This document shows positions 1 to 8,980 of a stretch of DNA of 64,000 nucleotides, in pieces. The stretch is from assembly GCA_918797485.1 (NCBI GenBank), contig CAKKNE010000005.1:620001-684000 (forward strand). Direction: 5' to 3'. The stretch's first letter is position 1. Each line of letters opens with the position of its first letter. Source of the stretch: Pelagomonas calceolata (lineage: Eukaryota; Sar; Pelagophyceae; Pelagomonadales; Pelagomonadaceae). The notes beneath the pieces were generated by a model. It had not been told where the DNA came from and ran no database searches. It was given only the letters and a program-made list of their open reading frames with translations. The translations under genes and the position numbers were made by a program.

Positions 1-566
1 CCGACGACACCGACGATGCGACGTGCCCGGGCGGCGTCTGCGTCCGCGCGCCGGGCTTCATCAAGGCCGAGAAAGCGGGCACGTTCCCCGACATCTCCGC
101 GTGCAGCGCCTTTGTGATTTCCTGCAAGCATTATACTGGTGATCCAATGGGCGATTACACCGGCTATAGAATAGGCTTCGGGACGCAGCGCGCCCCCGAG
201 GACCTGGAGCCGCACCGCTGGTCGTCGGGCTTCAAGGCGCCCTTCCAGGCGGGCATGGTGTTGACCGATGTGGAAATCCCCTTCACGGCGTTCAGCGACG
301 ACTGGGACGACGCCACGGGGGAAATCATCGTCTCGTGCGCGGACGACCAGCGCGTGTGCCCGCACGCGTCAAATCTCCAGGACCTCCAGAAGCTGAGCAT
401 CTGGGGAGAGGGCGTCGAGGGCAACGTACATCTGGAAATCCACTCGATCAAGGCGATCAACTGCGCCGGGGGCGCGCACACCGCGGCGACGGGGTCGTGG
501 TCGCATGCCGCGGCTACCGCTGCATCCGATGAATCCGAGGACGGCGGCGAGCCCGACGACGACTAG
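1..566 (+). CDS. CIA30-domain protein, 5' partial
   Basis: The 3' end of a gene entering from the left edge; codons run from position 3 to a TAG at 564-566. The visible 187 residues match the CIA30 (complex I intermediate-associated protein 30) beta-sandwich fold: an FIKAEKAGTFPDIS stretch, YTGYRIGFGTQRAPEDL, a WSSGFKAPF strand and an EIPFTAFSDDW segment, followed by LSIWGEGVEGNVHLEIHSI. In stramenopiles CIA30 domains also occur in secreted or plastid proteins, so a role in complex I assembly cannot be assumed. The last 30 residues are an Ala/Ser/Asp/Glu-rich tail ending in DDD. The start and any targeting sequence lie outside the window. The domain is reasonably sure, the function is not. 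Confidence 0.7.
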   Translation, partial: DDTDDATCPGGVCVRAPGFIKAEKAGTFPDISACSAFVISCKHYTGDPMGDYTGYRIGFGTQRAPEDLEPHRWSSGFKAPFQAGMVLTDVEIPFTAFSDDWDDATGEIIVSCADDQRVCPHASNLQDLQKLSIWGEGVEGNVHLEIHSIKAINCAGGAHTAATGSWSHAAATAASDESEDGGEPDDD

Positions 567-745
567 AATTCTCCGGTCCGCGCCTGTCGTGTAGCGCGGG
601 AACCACATCGACCGAAGCCTACCCACTTGTAAAATACTACATTTCTCGTCTAGTACATTTCTCGAGTCCGTCCGAACCGTGACACTCCTAACACAGCGAA
701 AACTTACGGGGGAGGGGTTGGAGGGGGAGGGATGAAGAAGACTGC

Positions 746-2269
746 TCACGCCCGCCGCCGCGTCGCCGCCAGCGTGATCAGCACTCCGGCACCGAACGCT
801 AACAAAGCCGCCACCGGCGGCACGGCCGGCCCGCGCCGGTCGCGCTTCGCGACCGCCGGCACCGCGTCGTCCGCCGGTGCTTCCGCATAAATCAGGGACT
901 TCGGAGTCGAAAACTGGCGCCAGCCGTCGAAGCCCGAGTGCGTCCCGTAGCCCGACTCCTTGTGCCCCACGAAGGGGCAGCGGATCGACCGCACGCCCGA
1001 CAAAGGATTGGTGTTGACGCCGACCTGGCCCGCGGCCAGCCGCGCCGCGACGGCGCCCGCGCGCTTCAGGTCGCTGCTGTAGACGGAGGCCGTGAGGCCG
1101 TAGCGGGAATCATTTGCCAGCGCCACTGCCGTGTCGTCCGAGCCGTCGAAGGTCGACAAAGCGACGACCGGACCGAAGGTCTCCTCGTCGCGCAGGGCCC
1201 CGTGCGGCACATCCGCTAAAACGGTCGCCGGATAGTAATTGCCTCGTTCCGAGCTGCCCGGCAGTTCGCCACCTAGCACGCAGCGCGCGCCGGCCTGCGT
1301 CGCCTTCGTCACGTGGGAATGCACTATATCTCTCTGCATCCTAGACGCCATCGGCCCTATGGTGGTCTCGGGGTCGACGCCGTCGCCTACCTTCCATTTT
1401 GATGCCTCGGCCTTCACTTTATCTTCAAAATCCGCCGCGACGCTCGCGGCCACATAGACGCGCTCGACCGCACAACAAACCTGGCCGCAGTTCGCCAGAC
1501 TATAAGCCACGGCATCATGCGCCGCGAGCTCCAAATCAGCATCCTCGAGCACGACCATGGGGTCCTTGCCCCCGCACTCCAAGACCACGGGCTTCAAAGT
1601 TTTGGAAGCCGTGTTTAGTATTTTTTGACCGGTGGCCGTGCTACCGGTGAATCCGACCATATCGACCAGCGGATGTCCTGTTAACAATGCACCAACTTCG
1701 CCGTCGCCCTGCAATAGGTTGACGAGTCCTGACGGTAGGGCGTCGCGCAGCGTCTCCACGACGAGACCGCTTGACAAAGGCACGACCTCGGACGGCTTAA
1801 CTACCACAGCATTGCCCGCGATCAGCGCCGGGACACAAAGTAACACTATTTCTTCAACAGGATAGTTCCAGGGCGCGCAGACGGCGACGACGCCGTGGGG
1901 GTGTCTTACTATTAACGAGCCGCCGTCGACCTCCGGCGCGTTCGCCTGCTGGACGAGGTCGCAATAAGCACTCATATCAATGTTGTCGTCGACCTCCTCG
2001 AGGCTCTCGGCCAGGGTTTTTCCCATTTCTGCAGTAATTAACTTGGCGAGCTGTTGGCGCTTGCCCGCGAGAGCCGCACACGCCTGCTTCACGAGCTCCG
2101 TTCTCTCATGTAGTGGTCTCGCGTTCCACAAAGGCTGCGCCGTGCGCGCGGCCGCGACGGCGGCGTCGATTTCGGCTGGCGTTGAGACCCTTACGCGTTG
2201 GATGACGGCGCCCGTCGCGGGATTTGTGTCGACAATATGGCCCTGTTCAATGACGACGCCTTGCACCAT
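746..2269 (-). CDS. Aldehyde dehydrogenase with C-terminal membrane anchor
   Basis: A 507-aa NAD(P)-dependent aldehyde dehydrogenase, which oxidises an aldehyde to its acid. Visible motifs are the APWNYPVEE cofactor-site segment (about 132-140), KPSE (158-161), the FTGS turn (207-210), the general-base Glu in LECGGKDP (E231) and the nucleophilic Cys in NCGQVCC (C265). The order and spacing are those of class-3 and succinate-semialdehyde-type ALDHs, and the length is normal. The last 25 residues form a hydrophobic segment followed by TRRRA, suggesting a tail anchor as in fatty-aldehyde dehydrogenases, so a lipid-aldehyde substrate is possible (inference). ATG at 2269 fits the family start. It is a single exon, and the next gene upstream is on the same strand. 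Confidence 0.9.
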   Translation of the reverse strand: MVQGVVIEQGHIVDTNPATGAVIQRVRVSTPAEIDAAVAAARTAQPLWNARPLHERTELVKQACAALAGKRQQLAKLITAEMGKTLAESLEEVDDNIDMSAYCDLVQQANAPEVDGGSLIVRHPHGVVAVCAPWNYPVEEIVLLCVPALIAGNAVVVKPSEVVPLSSGLVVETLRDALPSGLVNLLQGDGEVGALLTGHPLVDMVGFTGSTATGQKILNTASKTLKPVVLECGGKDPMVVLEDADLELAAHDAVAYSLANCGQVCCAVERVYVAASVAADFEDKVKAEASKWKVGDGVDPETTIGPMASRMQRDIVHSHVTKATQAGARCVLGGELPGSSERGNYYPATVLADVPHGALRDEETFGPVVALSTFDGSDDTAVALANDSRYGLTASVYSSDLKRAGAVAARLAAGQVGVNTNPLSGVRSIRCPFVGHKESGYGTHSGFDGWRQFSTPKSLIYAEAPADDAVPAVAKRDRRGPAVPPVAALLAFGAGVLITLAATRRRA

Positions 2270-2794
2270 GCTTGTGGCACGTCTTGTAGGAGGCGGTAAA
2301 GAGCTGCGGCGGCACCGCGCGGATGGCTCTTCCTTTCAGAAGTTCTGACAGAGAGCAGGTCTCGAGGACCGTCGCGAGGACGCGCCAAAGTAGCGCGGCG
2401 CAGAGGTACGTGCAGACGACGCTGCGGTAGGCGTCGGTGAGTGGTGTGAGCTTTGTGCGAGGCACGATTCCTCTGGCGCGCATGCACGGAGCGCTTTTGC
2501 AGGCGGAAGCTCTCACAGGGAGCAATTGAGAACACGGACGCGGCGGCGTGGATGGCTTAAAGGGATGGTTGGACGTTTCGGTATAGAAGTTTGAGCAATG
2601 CACACGAGTCCTGCGGCGCGGAGCTGTTACAATGCTGTTTGCGGCAGCTATTTTGGCAGTCCTGGACAGCAAAACACAAGCCAAAAAGCTGGTTCGCCCC
2701 GCACGCCGTCGCCGCGCCACCAGAGCACAGTAGTAGTCTTAACAATAAACTTAATTCGTAGGGCAAACCGCCGCATCGCCAGCGACGGGCGCGG
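2270..2794. other. Intergenic region between two minus-strand genes
   Basis: No gene is supported here. The part next to 2270 should hold the promoter and 5' leader of the aldehyde dehydrogenase, and the part next to 2794 the 3' flank of the UPF0126 gene. I see no copy of the recurrent CTAG motif and no repeat. Confidence 0.5.
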
Positions 2795-3850
2795 CTACCG
2801 CACGCGCTTCCCGTCCTGCCACTCCGGGTTGGGATAGGCCGGCAGCGTCAACCTATAAGTATAGGCGGCCACGCGCATCGTCACGGTCATGAGGAAGGCG
2901 CAGACCGCCGCCAGGTCCTTGTCGACGTCGCAGCACGTTTGGAGTGCAACATAGATCGACGAACCGAACAGCGCCGGTAACGCGTACCAGGACTTCTCGG
3001 CGCCATCAATCGTCGCGTGGAAGATCCGTACGGGACGTCTCGTCAGGACATCGCGTGTGACCCCGCCAAAAGTTGCGGTAACTAACCCTAGGATGGCGGC
3101 ACAGAGCGGATCCACGTCCCTCACCAGAGCCTTCTCGGCGCCCATGACGCAAAAAGCGCCCATGCCCAAAGCGTCGGCGAAACAAAGTAACTCGTGGTCG
3201 TCGCGCCAGCCGCGTTTCGTCTCGAACCGCGGCCACGTGAAGAAGGTTACGAGAGATGTAACAATACAGATCTTGAGGTACGTCACGTCGCGCATCCAGA
3301 AGACCTGCTGCTCGCCTCCTAATACAATGTCTCGCAAGGTACCGCCACCGGTAGCTGTTACCGTACCGATAACCATACAGCCAAACACGTCCATGCCGTT
3401 CTTGCCGCCGGCGATCGTGCCGACGTAGGCGAACAAGGCCGTGCCCAACAAATCGAACTTTTCTAGATTGGAATAGCCCCCGAGAGCCGGTATCATCACC
3501 GCGAGTAATCTCGGTAGAATCCTCACCATGCGCAATATGAGGAGGGGGAGCTGGCCGCCCCTCGTCTTTATCGCGTTGTTGTGGGCTTCGAGTAAATCGA
3601 CGGCGGTGTCCTCTTGTGGCCTCGGCTGCGGCGTGGCGACCGTCGTGCCGGTCGCGCCGCCGCCTCTTGAAACGCGCGCCAGCGTGCGCTTTTCGTAGGC
3701 GCGGAAGCCGGCGCCGCGCAGGCTGAGCGATGGCTTCGTTGCGCCGCCGCGCTTGTTGAAAATATTCAGTCTCAGCCGCTTCACAGGTGTCATCCGTCGC
3801 GCGAGCGTCGATTGGAGCGCTGCAAATTGCAGCAGAAGAAGGACTTGCAT
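2795..3850 (-). CDS. UPF0126 family membrane protein
   Basis: A 351-aa protein with the duplicated UPF0126 (TRIC-like, YicG-type) membrane domain. Repeat one includes FDLLGTALFAYVGTIAG and ATGGGTLRDIVLG; repeat two includes FADALGMGAFCVMGAEKAL and ATFGGVTRDVL. The GGG(T/V)xRD signature at the end of each repeat is diagnostic. Bacterial members have been linked to glycine uptake; the algal role is unknown. I start at ATG 3850, which gives a hydrophobic leader (MQVLLLLQFAALQ); the in-frame extension to 3868 begins with TTG. A low-complexity Arg/Gly stretch of about 60 residues separates leader and membrane domain, as in organelle-targeted proteins. A second UPF0126 gene lies at 14668-16139. Confidence 0.85.
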   Translation of the reverse strand: MQVLLLLQFAALQSTLARRMTPVKRLRLNIFNKRGGATKPSLSLRGAGFRAYEKRTLARVSRGGGATGTTVATPQPRPQEDTAVDLLEAHNNAIKTRGGQLPLLILRMVRILPRLLAVMIPALGGYSNLEKFDLLGTALFAYVGTIAGGKNGMDVFGCMVIGTVTATGGGTLRDIVLGGEQQVFWMRDVTYLKICIVTSLVTFFTWPRFETKRGWRDDHELLCFADALGMGAFCVMGAEKALVRDVDPLCAAILGLVTATFGGVTRDVLTRRPVRIFHATIDGAEKSWYALPALFGSSIYVALQTCCDVDKDLAAVCAFLMTVTMRVAAYTYRLTLPAYPNPEWQDGKRVR

Positions 3851-4112
3851 GGTTAAGACTGGCGCCAAAGTGCTGCCTTATATAATTGCCCACCAAGGGC
3901 GCAGTGCGTGCTCGGATGAAAATCGTGCTCTGCCACGGCCTCTGCAGTTTGACTTCCCCCAGTGCACGCCCTGGCGCGAACGTTGCCCCGGCTCTTCGTT
4001 ATTTCCGGGGACGGCTACTGTGCTTGGGGACGGCTGTGTGCAACGGCAATGAGGAAGCGGGGGCGCGGCGGGCGCGCGGGCGCGTCGTCGTCTCGCGGCC
4101 TAGGCTTTTTGC

Positions 4113-4186
4113 GGGTCGCGGCGATGGCGTAAGCTTCGATAGGCGCTTGGGGACAACACCCGCAAAATACGCCATCGCCGCGACCC
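4113..4186. repeat. Perfect 19-bp inverted repeat (hairpin)
   Basis: Arms at 4113-4131 and 4168-4186 are exact reverse complements (GGGTCGCGGCGATGGCGTA) around a 36-base loop. The hairpin lies in the 367-bp gap (3851-4217) between the MPV17 gene's 3' end and the start of the UPF0126 gene. It could be an mRNA 3'-end structure or a small foldback element. The rest of this gap shows nothing else recognisable. Confidence 0.7.
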
Positions 4187-4217
4187 CCCAGCAGAAGAGC
4201 GAGGAAAACAACTATAC

Positions 4218-5123
4218 TTACCGAGAAAACGCCAGCTCCGCAGGAGGAGCCGAATCGTCGTGCTCCGCGTGGGCCGACGGCGACATCTCCATGGCCAGGT
4301 ACGTGTCCCAAAAATACGAAACGCCGTTCGCGACGGCCACTCGATACTCGGGAGGCACGAAGAGCTGCTGCACGGCCTGGACCGGGCTCCAAACATACAC
4401 GGACTTGACCCATGTATCTCTCAGACACCCTCGTATTGACGCTAGAGCGCCAGACAGACCAGCACCAGCAAGTAACCCGGTCCACAAAAACATCGTAGCA
4501 ATCATAAAAGGGCCCTGCAGCACCTGGTCCATGACGATCTTCGTCGAGACGGCTCCCGCACTGCGCCCGGGCACGTAGAAGTCCATGACCTGGAACCAGG
4601 CCGCGAGGAGCGGTCCTACCCAGAGAGCGCCGACGAGAGCGAACTGAGAGGCGCGTTTCACTTTTTCGATCAGTGAACTCCGATCACCTTCCAACGCTTG
4701 CGCCGTCAGGTCCGAGAAGAAGTAGGTGATGCCCGTGCCCGCGGCCTTCGTCGTGAAAGGGCGACTTGCGAGCGCGGCGTTGTAGGAACCGATGAGCGCA
4801 GGGAAGTCTAGAGTTGCGAGTAACTGGACCGCTACCAGAGCTGCAGAAGCCTTCGCTAGGAGTTGGAGAGGTAGATTCTCGACCTCCGTGAAGGGGTCGA
4901 TGGCGACGGAGAGTTTCGTCGTCCGTCTCGCTTTGCCGATCATGGGTATGCTGCTTATTGGCAGGAAGGCCATCATCTTTGTTTGTGGTCGTCGCTGGAC
5001 GCGTCGCAGCGGCTGGCGCACGGCCGTGGTCGGTTTCATGACTAGCGCGGCGGCTGAGCCAGCACATGTGAGGAGGAGGGCCATTTTTGCTGCGCTTTTT
5101 GCGTGTAATGCTTGACGCGACAT
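4218..5123 (-). CDS. MPV17/PMP22 family membrane protein
   Basis: A 301-aa protein whose C-terminal 170 residues match the MPV17/PXMP2/Sym1 family of small channel-like proteins of mitochondrial inner and peroxisomal membranes. Signatures are the Y-N-A-AL-SRPFTTKA start (in homologues, W..Y...L...P..T), GITYFFSDLTAQ, a GPLLAAWFQVMDF motif, KIVMDQVLQGP and the C-terminal WSPVQAVQQLFVPPEYRVAVANGVSYFWDTYL block split over two helices. The ATG at 5123 is preferred; the longer reading begins with GTG at 5147. Residues 1-75 hold a hydrophobic segment (MALLLTCAGSAAAL) and a basic Ser/Thr-rich stretch, suggesting a bipartite plastid signal or mitochondrial targeting. It is a single exon and is divergent from the EF-hand gene at 5567. 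Confidence 0.88.
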   Translation of the reverse strand: MSRQALHAKSAAKMALLLTCAGSAAALVMKPTTAVRQPLRRVQRRPQTKMMAFLPISSIPMIGKARRTTKLSVAIDPFTEVENLPLQLLAKASAALVAVQLLATLDFPALIGSYNAALASRPFTTKAAGTGITYFFSDLTAQALEGDRSSLIEKVKRASQFALVGALWVGPLLAAWFQVMDFYVPGRSAGAVSTKIVMDQVLQGPFMIATMFLWTGLLAGAGLSGALASIRGCLRDTWVKSVYVWSPVQAVQQLFVPPEYRVAVANGVSYFWDTYLAMEMSPSAHAEHDDSAPPAELAFSR

Positions 5124-5566
5124 GGTGTTAAGCTGCAGTTGGTGCACAGAGGGTATGATGGTTTGTTACGACGCGTCGTCAGCAGCCTTACGAACAATCG
5201 GAGCGTGCTCGACCAGAGGCACAAGCCGGCAAAGCGCTGACTGTACCAGCTCTGAGTGCTCTGGTCAGGGCGAATTCAACGGCAAACTACTGCAGGCGTC
5301 GTGGAAATGACCCCTGTACGTCCGAAAGAGCCAATTCCGGGCTCCCGGATGCCCTCTCACCACCCAGGGCCCTCAGTCGAAATTTTTCAAAGCAGCCGGG
5401 TAAGACTAACCTCACATGGACCAAGGCGACTCCTCCGACCCACCTACGGACGATTTGCCCAAAGGAAGTCGCGCGCGCGGCTCTAGCGCCCAACTCCCAG
5501 GCTCTCCCTGGCGCCGAGCGCGCTGCAGGGCGCGCGCGCCGGGTATGCCGTCGGGCAGCCGCAGCC
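5124..5566. promoter_or_regulatory. Divergent promoter region
   Basis: 443 bases between head-to-head genes (MPV17 on minus, EF-hand protein on plus). It must contain both promoters. I see no CTAG-type motif copy and no obvious TATA box. Confidence 0.4.
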
Positions 5567-7774
5567 ATGGAGGAATCAAAGCCCCCGTCCATCAACGACT
5601 GCCTCGCGCAACTGCGGCAGTGCTTAGATCCCGCGGCCGCCGCTGCTATCACACAACTCAATGCCGCAATAAATGCTAGAGTCGACCGCCTCACGCAAGC
5701 TGTGGAAGGGCCCTCGCCCTGGCTCGAGGTCGGGCGGGCGCTCGTGCGCCAGGTGCAGACGACGCGGCCGCGGAGCCAGCCGAAGCCGCGGCCGAAGCCC
5801 GTTGTTCAGCGAAGGCCCAAAGTCGTGGAAAAACCGGCGCCGCCGCCGCCGGCGCCAGCCCCCGCGCCGGCCTGCCCCCAGCCGCCCATCATCGACGCGG
5901 AGTTGACGGCGGCGGCATCGAAGCTGCAAGCTTCGGAACGGGGCCGCGCCGCGCGGAAACGTAGAAGGAAAGCTCCACCTCCAAAGCCCAAGCAAAAGTA
6001 CGCCACCGGTAGGAAAATAGAGAACAAGCAACCGTCAAAACATGACGAGCACGAGCTGACGATGCCGGTCGAACGGGTGCGCGCGGTCGTGGTCCGTTTG
6101 CACGAGGCGTTTCCCAAGGTGCGGGGCGGCCAGGCCTGGGACCGTCGAGGGAGCATGAACCGGAATTGGGAACTACTCTTCAAGCGACTCGATAAAGATA
6201 AAAGCGGCCGCCTCGACTACGCCGAGTTTGAAGGAGCGGTCCGGAGTGAACTACGAGTCACGGACACGACGGACCAAGAACTTAGGGCATTGTGGACTTA
6301 TGTGGACCACGACAAGAGTGGAGAAGTTACGATTTCTGAGTTCCAGCACGGGTGTTATCTACTCATCCTGGAGGGCTGGCCGTTGCTCTCGAAAGATAGC
6401 CTCGAGAAGATCGTCTCAATAATAAATGGCGCCGCGAAGCGGTGGTTGCATGCGTCGTCTTGGGTCAAGGTTTTTAGAGCTATTGATCAGGATGAAAACG
6501 ACCGTCTAGGGTATGAAGAATTAGAACGCGTTGTGAGGGCGAACGGCACGCAGGGCGGCCTGAGTCTCACTTCCAGTGATCTTACGGATCATGACTTGCG
6601 GGGGTTGTGGCGCGCGTTGGATCGCGACGTTTCAGGTGAAGTGACCATTGATGAATTTATGAATTTTATGAGACGGAAAGAGGAGAAGCCGAAGACGCCG
6701 CCACCGCCGCCGAAATCTCGACGGCGGCGCCGCGCGCCGTCGCCCGACCATTCGGTAAGAACGCAGGACACGGCCGCGACGACAACAGTACCAACGCATG
6801 TGGGCGACTACCTGTCGACCTCCACGACCCTAGATAATATCCAGCGCGAGACGGGCTGCAAAATTTCTCAGACTAAAAACGAAGTGACGTTCTCGGGCTC
6901 CGACTTCCAGATACGAGCTGCTAGAGCTGCGGTAGCGGCGGCGTCGTCTCGGATCCTGCCGCCGCTGGCGTCGCCGCAACCCGACGACGACGATTCGACG
7001 ATAGCTACCGTGGAAAAGCTCCCGCCCGTGCGGCGGCGGCCGACGCCGGTGAAGATCGTGAACGCGTTGTCCGATTCGCCCTACGGTCAGACGGCCTGCT
7101 CGCCCTCCAATAGACACTCGGGCCTCGCGTCGGGCTGGTGGGGCGACCGGCCCGAGCGCCACGAGGCCCACGACGCGTGGACGCGGCGCGAGCGCGCGCG
7201 GAAGCGGCACGAGCGGCGGCGCCGCCGCCGCGAGCGCAGGCGGGCCGAGAGGCTCGAGAAGGGCTGGTCGTTGCATCGCGAGGAGTCTCCAACAAAGGAG
7301 GACGCGACTATAAAGAGGGTGGCGTTGGGTGCGGCGCGGGCGGCCATGGGCGGTCCGGAGAAGGTGCCCTATACGGTCGGCTTCCCGCGCGCCGGCGACC
7401 TCGACGGTTCTACTGATATGTATATCACGCGGCGGCCGGACCCGGACGAGCGCGAGCGCGCCATTCTGTGGTCCGATCCAGACAGAGACGCCAGGACGCG
7501 GGAGCGCCTGTCTCGGTCGCCGACGCGGCGCGCCGAGGCCGAGAGCATGGTCGTGCATTCCGAGCCGACGAAGCCCGACGTCTACGTGGGCAAGCGCTGG
7601 GTGTCGCATCGGGACCTCCCCGAGAAGCGGCGGGAGCGGTCGCTGTCGCCGCTGTCGCGCGAGATCGGCAAAAAGTGTGAGCCATTGTCGCCCCATCGCC
7701 AACCCGCGATCCCGGCGCCGGCCTTCTCGGGCGGGCGGGAGACGACGCGGGTGAGTAACTTGTTCTGCCACTAG
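5567..7774 (+). CDS. EF-hand calcium-binding protein with IQ-like motif
   Basis: A 735-aa single-exon ORF from ATG 5567. Residues about 110-135 hold an IQ-like helix (ASKLQASERGRAARKRRRK). Four EF-hand regions follow at about 200-375, with loops DKDKSGRLDYAEF, DHDKSGEVTISEF, DQDENDRLGYEEL and DRDVSGEVTIDEF, all with good Ca2+ ligand spacing. The second half is low-complexity, Arg/Glu/Ser-rich and probably disordered. It is likely a calcium-responsive cytoskeletal or ciliary protein (inference). The ORF ends with 'CGG GTGAGTAAC', a perfect-looking splice donor 21 bases before the stop at 7774, so the annotated C-terminus may be intron read-through; splicing to an AG near 7801 would keep the frame open to a TAG at 7936-7938. 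Confidence 0.8.
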   Translation: MEESKPPSINDCLAQLRQCLDPAAAAAITQLNAAINARVDRLTQAVEGPSPWLEVGRALVRQVQTTRPRSQPKPRPKPVVQRRPKVVEKPAPPPPAPAPAPACPQPPIIDAELTAAASKLQASERGRAARKRRRKAPPPKPKQKYATGRKIENKQPSKHDEHELTMPVERVRAVVVRLHEAFPKVRGGQAWDRRGSMNRNWELLFKRLDKDKSGRLDYAEFEGAVRSELRVTDTTDQELRALWTYVDHDKSGEVTISEFQHGCYLLILEGWPLLSKDSLEKIVSIINGAAKRWLHASSWVKVFRAIDQDENDRLGYEELERVVRANGTQGGLSLTSSDLTDHDLRGLWRALDRDVSGEVTIDEFMNFMRRKEEKPKTPPPPPKSRRRRRAPSPDHSVRTQDTAATTTVPTHVGDYLSTSTTLDNIQRETGCKISQTKNEVTFSGSDFQIRAARAAVAAASSRILPPLASPQPDDDDSTIATVEKLPPVRRRPTPVKIVNALSDSPYGQTACSPSNRHSGLASGWWGDRPERHEAHDAWTRRERARKRHERRRRRRERRRAERLEKGWSLHREESPTKEDATIKRVALGAARAAMGGPEKVPYTVGFPRAGDLDGSTDMYITRRPDPDERERAILWSDPDRDARTRERLSRSPTRRAEAESMVVHSEPTKPDVYVGKRWVSHRDLPEKRRERSLSPLSREIGKKCEPLSPHRQPAIPAPAFSGGRETTRVSNLFCH

Positions 7775-7917
7775 TCTGCTTGTGCCCGTCCCCGCGACCT
7801 AAGGCGAACACGCGGCGCGGCGGCGGCGTGGGCCCGGCGAGCTATATAAGTGTCCGATATCCGGTGGTGCGCGCTATTTTATGTTCGTTTCGCGGCATAA
7901 GCGCCTGCTTTAGATGT

Positions 7918-7938
7918 CTAGTGTCTTACGGCCGCTAG
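7918..7938 (+). promoter_or_regulatory. CTAG-motif copy
   Basis: Reads CTAGTGTCTTACGG then CCGCTAG. It lies between the EF-hand gene and the ORF starting at 8070, 132 bases upstream of that ATG. One of at least fourteen copies in the window. Confidence 0.6.
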
Positions 7939-8069
7939 GTACACAAATTAATCCACTGAGATCGATCCTGTCTGTGGGGCCTAAAGCGCTGCTGGAGACC
8001 GAAAGCTGGTGAAGACATCCACGCGCTGCGGTGAACCACCAGGCCGATACCTAATCGCAGCGGCGGTTT

Positions 8070-8393
8070 ATGTCCGACCTGGACCGCGAGCTCCGAGACA
8101 ACCTACGCCGCGCGCGCGCGCGGCGCAGGACGCGCGCGATAACGATAACACTACGCGCGCGTCAAGCACGACGCAAAGCGCTCAAACCGCTGCTCAGACA
8201 ACTCCTCGTCCGGGACCCCTACAATTTACCAGCGGAGCTGCTACCGCACATCCTGACTTGGGTCGGCTACGACCTGATCCACAACTTTCCGGGGGAATAT
8301 TGCTACCAGAGAGACGAGTTGTGGCCGGAGTCGGACTCGGAGTCGGAGTCCGACTCTGGAGCCATTGAACCCTATCCGTACGGTATAAATTAA
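8070..8393 (+). CDS. Small hypothetical protein, Arg-rich N-terminus
   Basis: A 107-aa ORF with a very basic N-terminal half (RRARARRRTRAITITLRARQARRK), then NLPAELLPHILTWVGYDLI, which resembles an F-box-like or SOCS-like helix pair, and an acidic SDSESESDS tail. No family is recognised. A CTAG-motif copy 132 bases upstream supports it as a real transcription unit. Its TAA stop is immediately followed, in the same frame, by the ATG of the next ORF. It may be an upstream ORF of the same mRNA, the first half of a read-through product, or an independent gene. Confidence 0.5.
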   Translation: MSDLDRELRDNLRRARARRRTRAITITLRARQARRKALKPLLRQLLVRDPYNLPAELLPHILTWVGYDLIHNFPGEYCYQRDELWPESDSESESDSGAIEPYPYGIN

Positions 8394-8888
8394 ATGGCCG
8401 ACGCGGGCGCACGCCGCCGCCGGCTCGTCCTCACGGACGCGGTGCGCGACGGCCACTTGGCAATATTTGTGAAGCGAGAAGTGCAGGCCGGCGTCCTGGC
8501 GCTGCAGAACGGCGAGAATCCGCCGGCGCTCGTGGCCGTGGCGATTGGGACGTTCTTACTCGTATCTTCAGTGGCGTTCTTCGTCTTCGGCGTCGCGCTC
8601 ATGCTGACCTGGGTCTTCGTCTGCGGGGCGTTCCTGGCCGTGACCCTCGGCGGTGCTGATGGCCTCAATGTCTTCTGCCTATTGATGTACATGATGGCGA
8701 TATTCTTATGGGGGAACGTCAAGCTCTTCCACGCGGGCGTCCGGGCCTTGGGCGCGCGACTCTCACATTTCCTCTTCCACGTGGGTCCTGAAGCGCGCCG
8801 GCCCGCGGCCGGCACGTCGGACGACCCGGTCATGGTCTTCGACGAAGACGAGGGCAAGCGCGTCGACCACCCGATCGAGGTCGGCTGA
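8394..8888 (+). CDS. Small polytopic membrane protein
   Basis: A 164-aa ORF starting on the ATG directly after the preceding stop codon. Residues about 42-100 form two or three membrane helices (LVAVAIGTFLLVSSVAFFVF, GVALMLTWVFVCGAFLAV and VFCLLMYMMAIFLW). The C-terminus is soluble and acidic. The pattern of two hydrophobic segments close together followed by an amphipathic helix recalls reticulon-like or DUF-type ER proteins, but I recognise no family. The next gene is convergent, 92 bases away. Confidence 0.6.
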   Translation: MADAGARRRRLVLTDAVRDGHLAIFVKREVQAGVLALQNGENPPALVAVAIGTFLLVSSVAFFVFGVALMLTWVFVCGAFLAVTLGGADGLNVFCLLMYMMAIFLWGNVKLFHAGVRALGARLSHFLFHVGPEARRPAAGTSDDPVMVFDEDEGKRVDHPIEVG

Positions 8889-8899
8889 TAAGAGAACTA

Positions 8900-8921
8900 C
8901 TAGTACTTTCTTAGCTGCTAG
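8900..8921 (+). promoter_or_regulatory. Weak CTAG-motif match
   Basis: Begins CTAGTACTTTCTTAG and ends TGCTAG, with the same 22-base spacing as the main motif but poor agreement inside. It lies just after a stop codon in a convergent gap, unlike the better copies, and may be chance. Confidence 0.25.
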
Positions 8922-8980
8922 GAGGCGCGAGCCGGAGCTGTCGTGGCTGGACCTCGTCGAATTGTGGGGCGCGGCGCGGG

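Noticed and set aside
6830-7771. 313-aa open frame on the minus strand
   Set aside because: Antisense shadow of the EF-hand gene; Arg/Pro-rich, low-complexity translation without a domain. Same reasoning for other long antisense frames in this GC-rich window.
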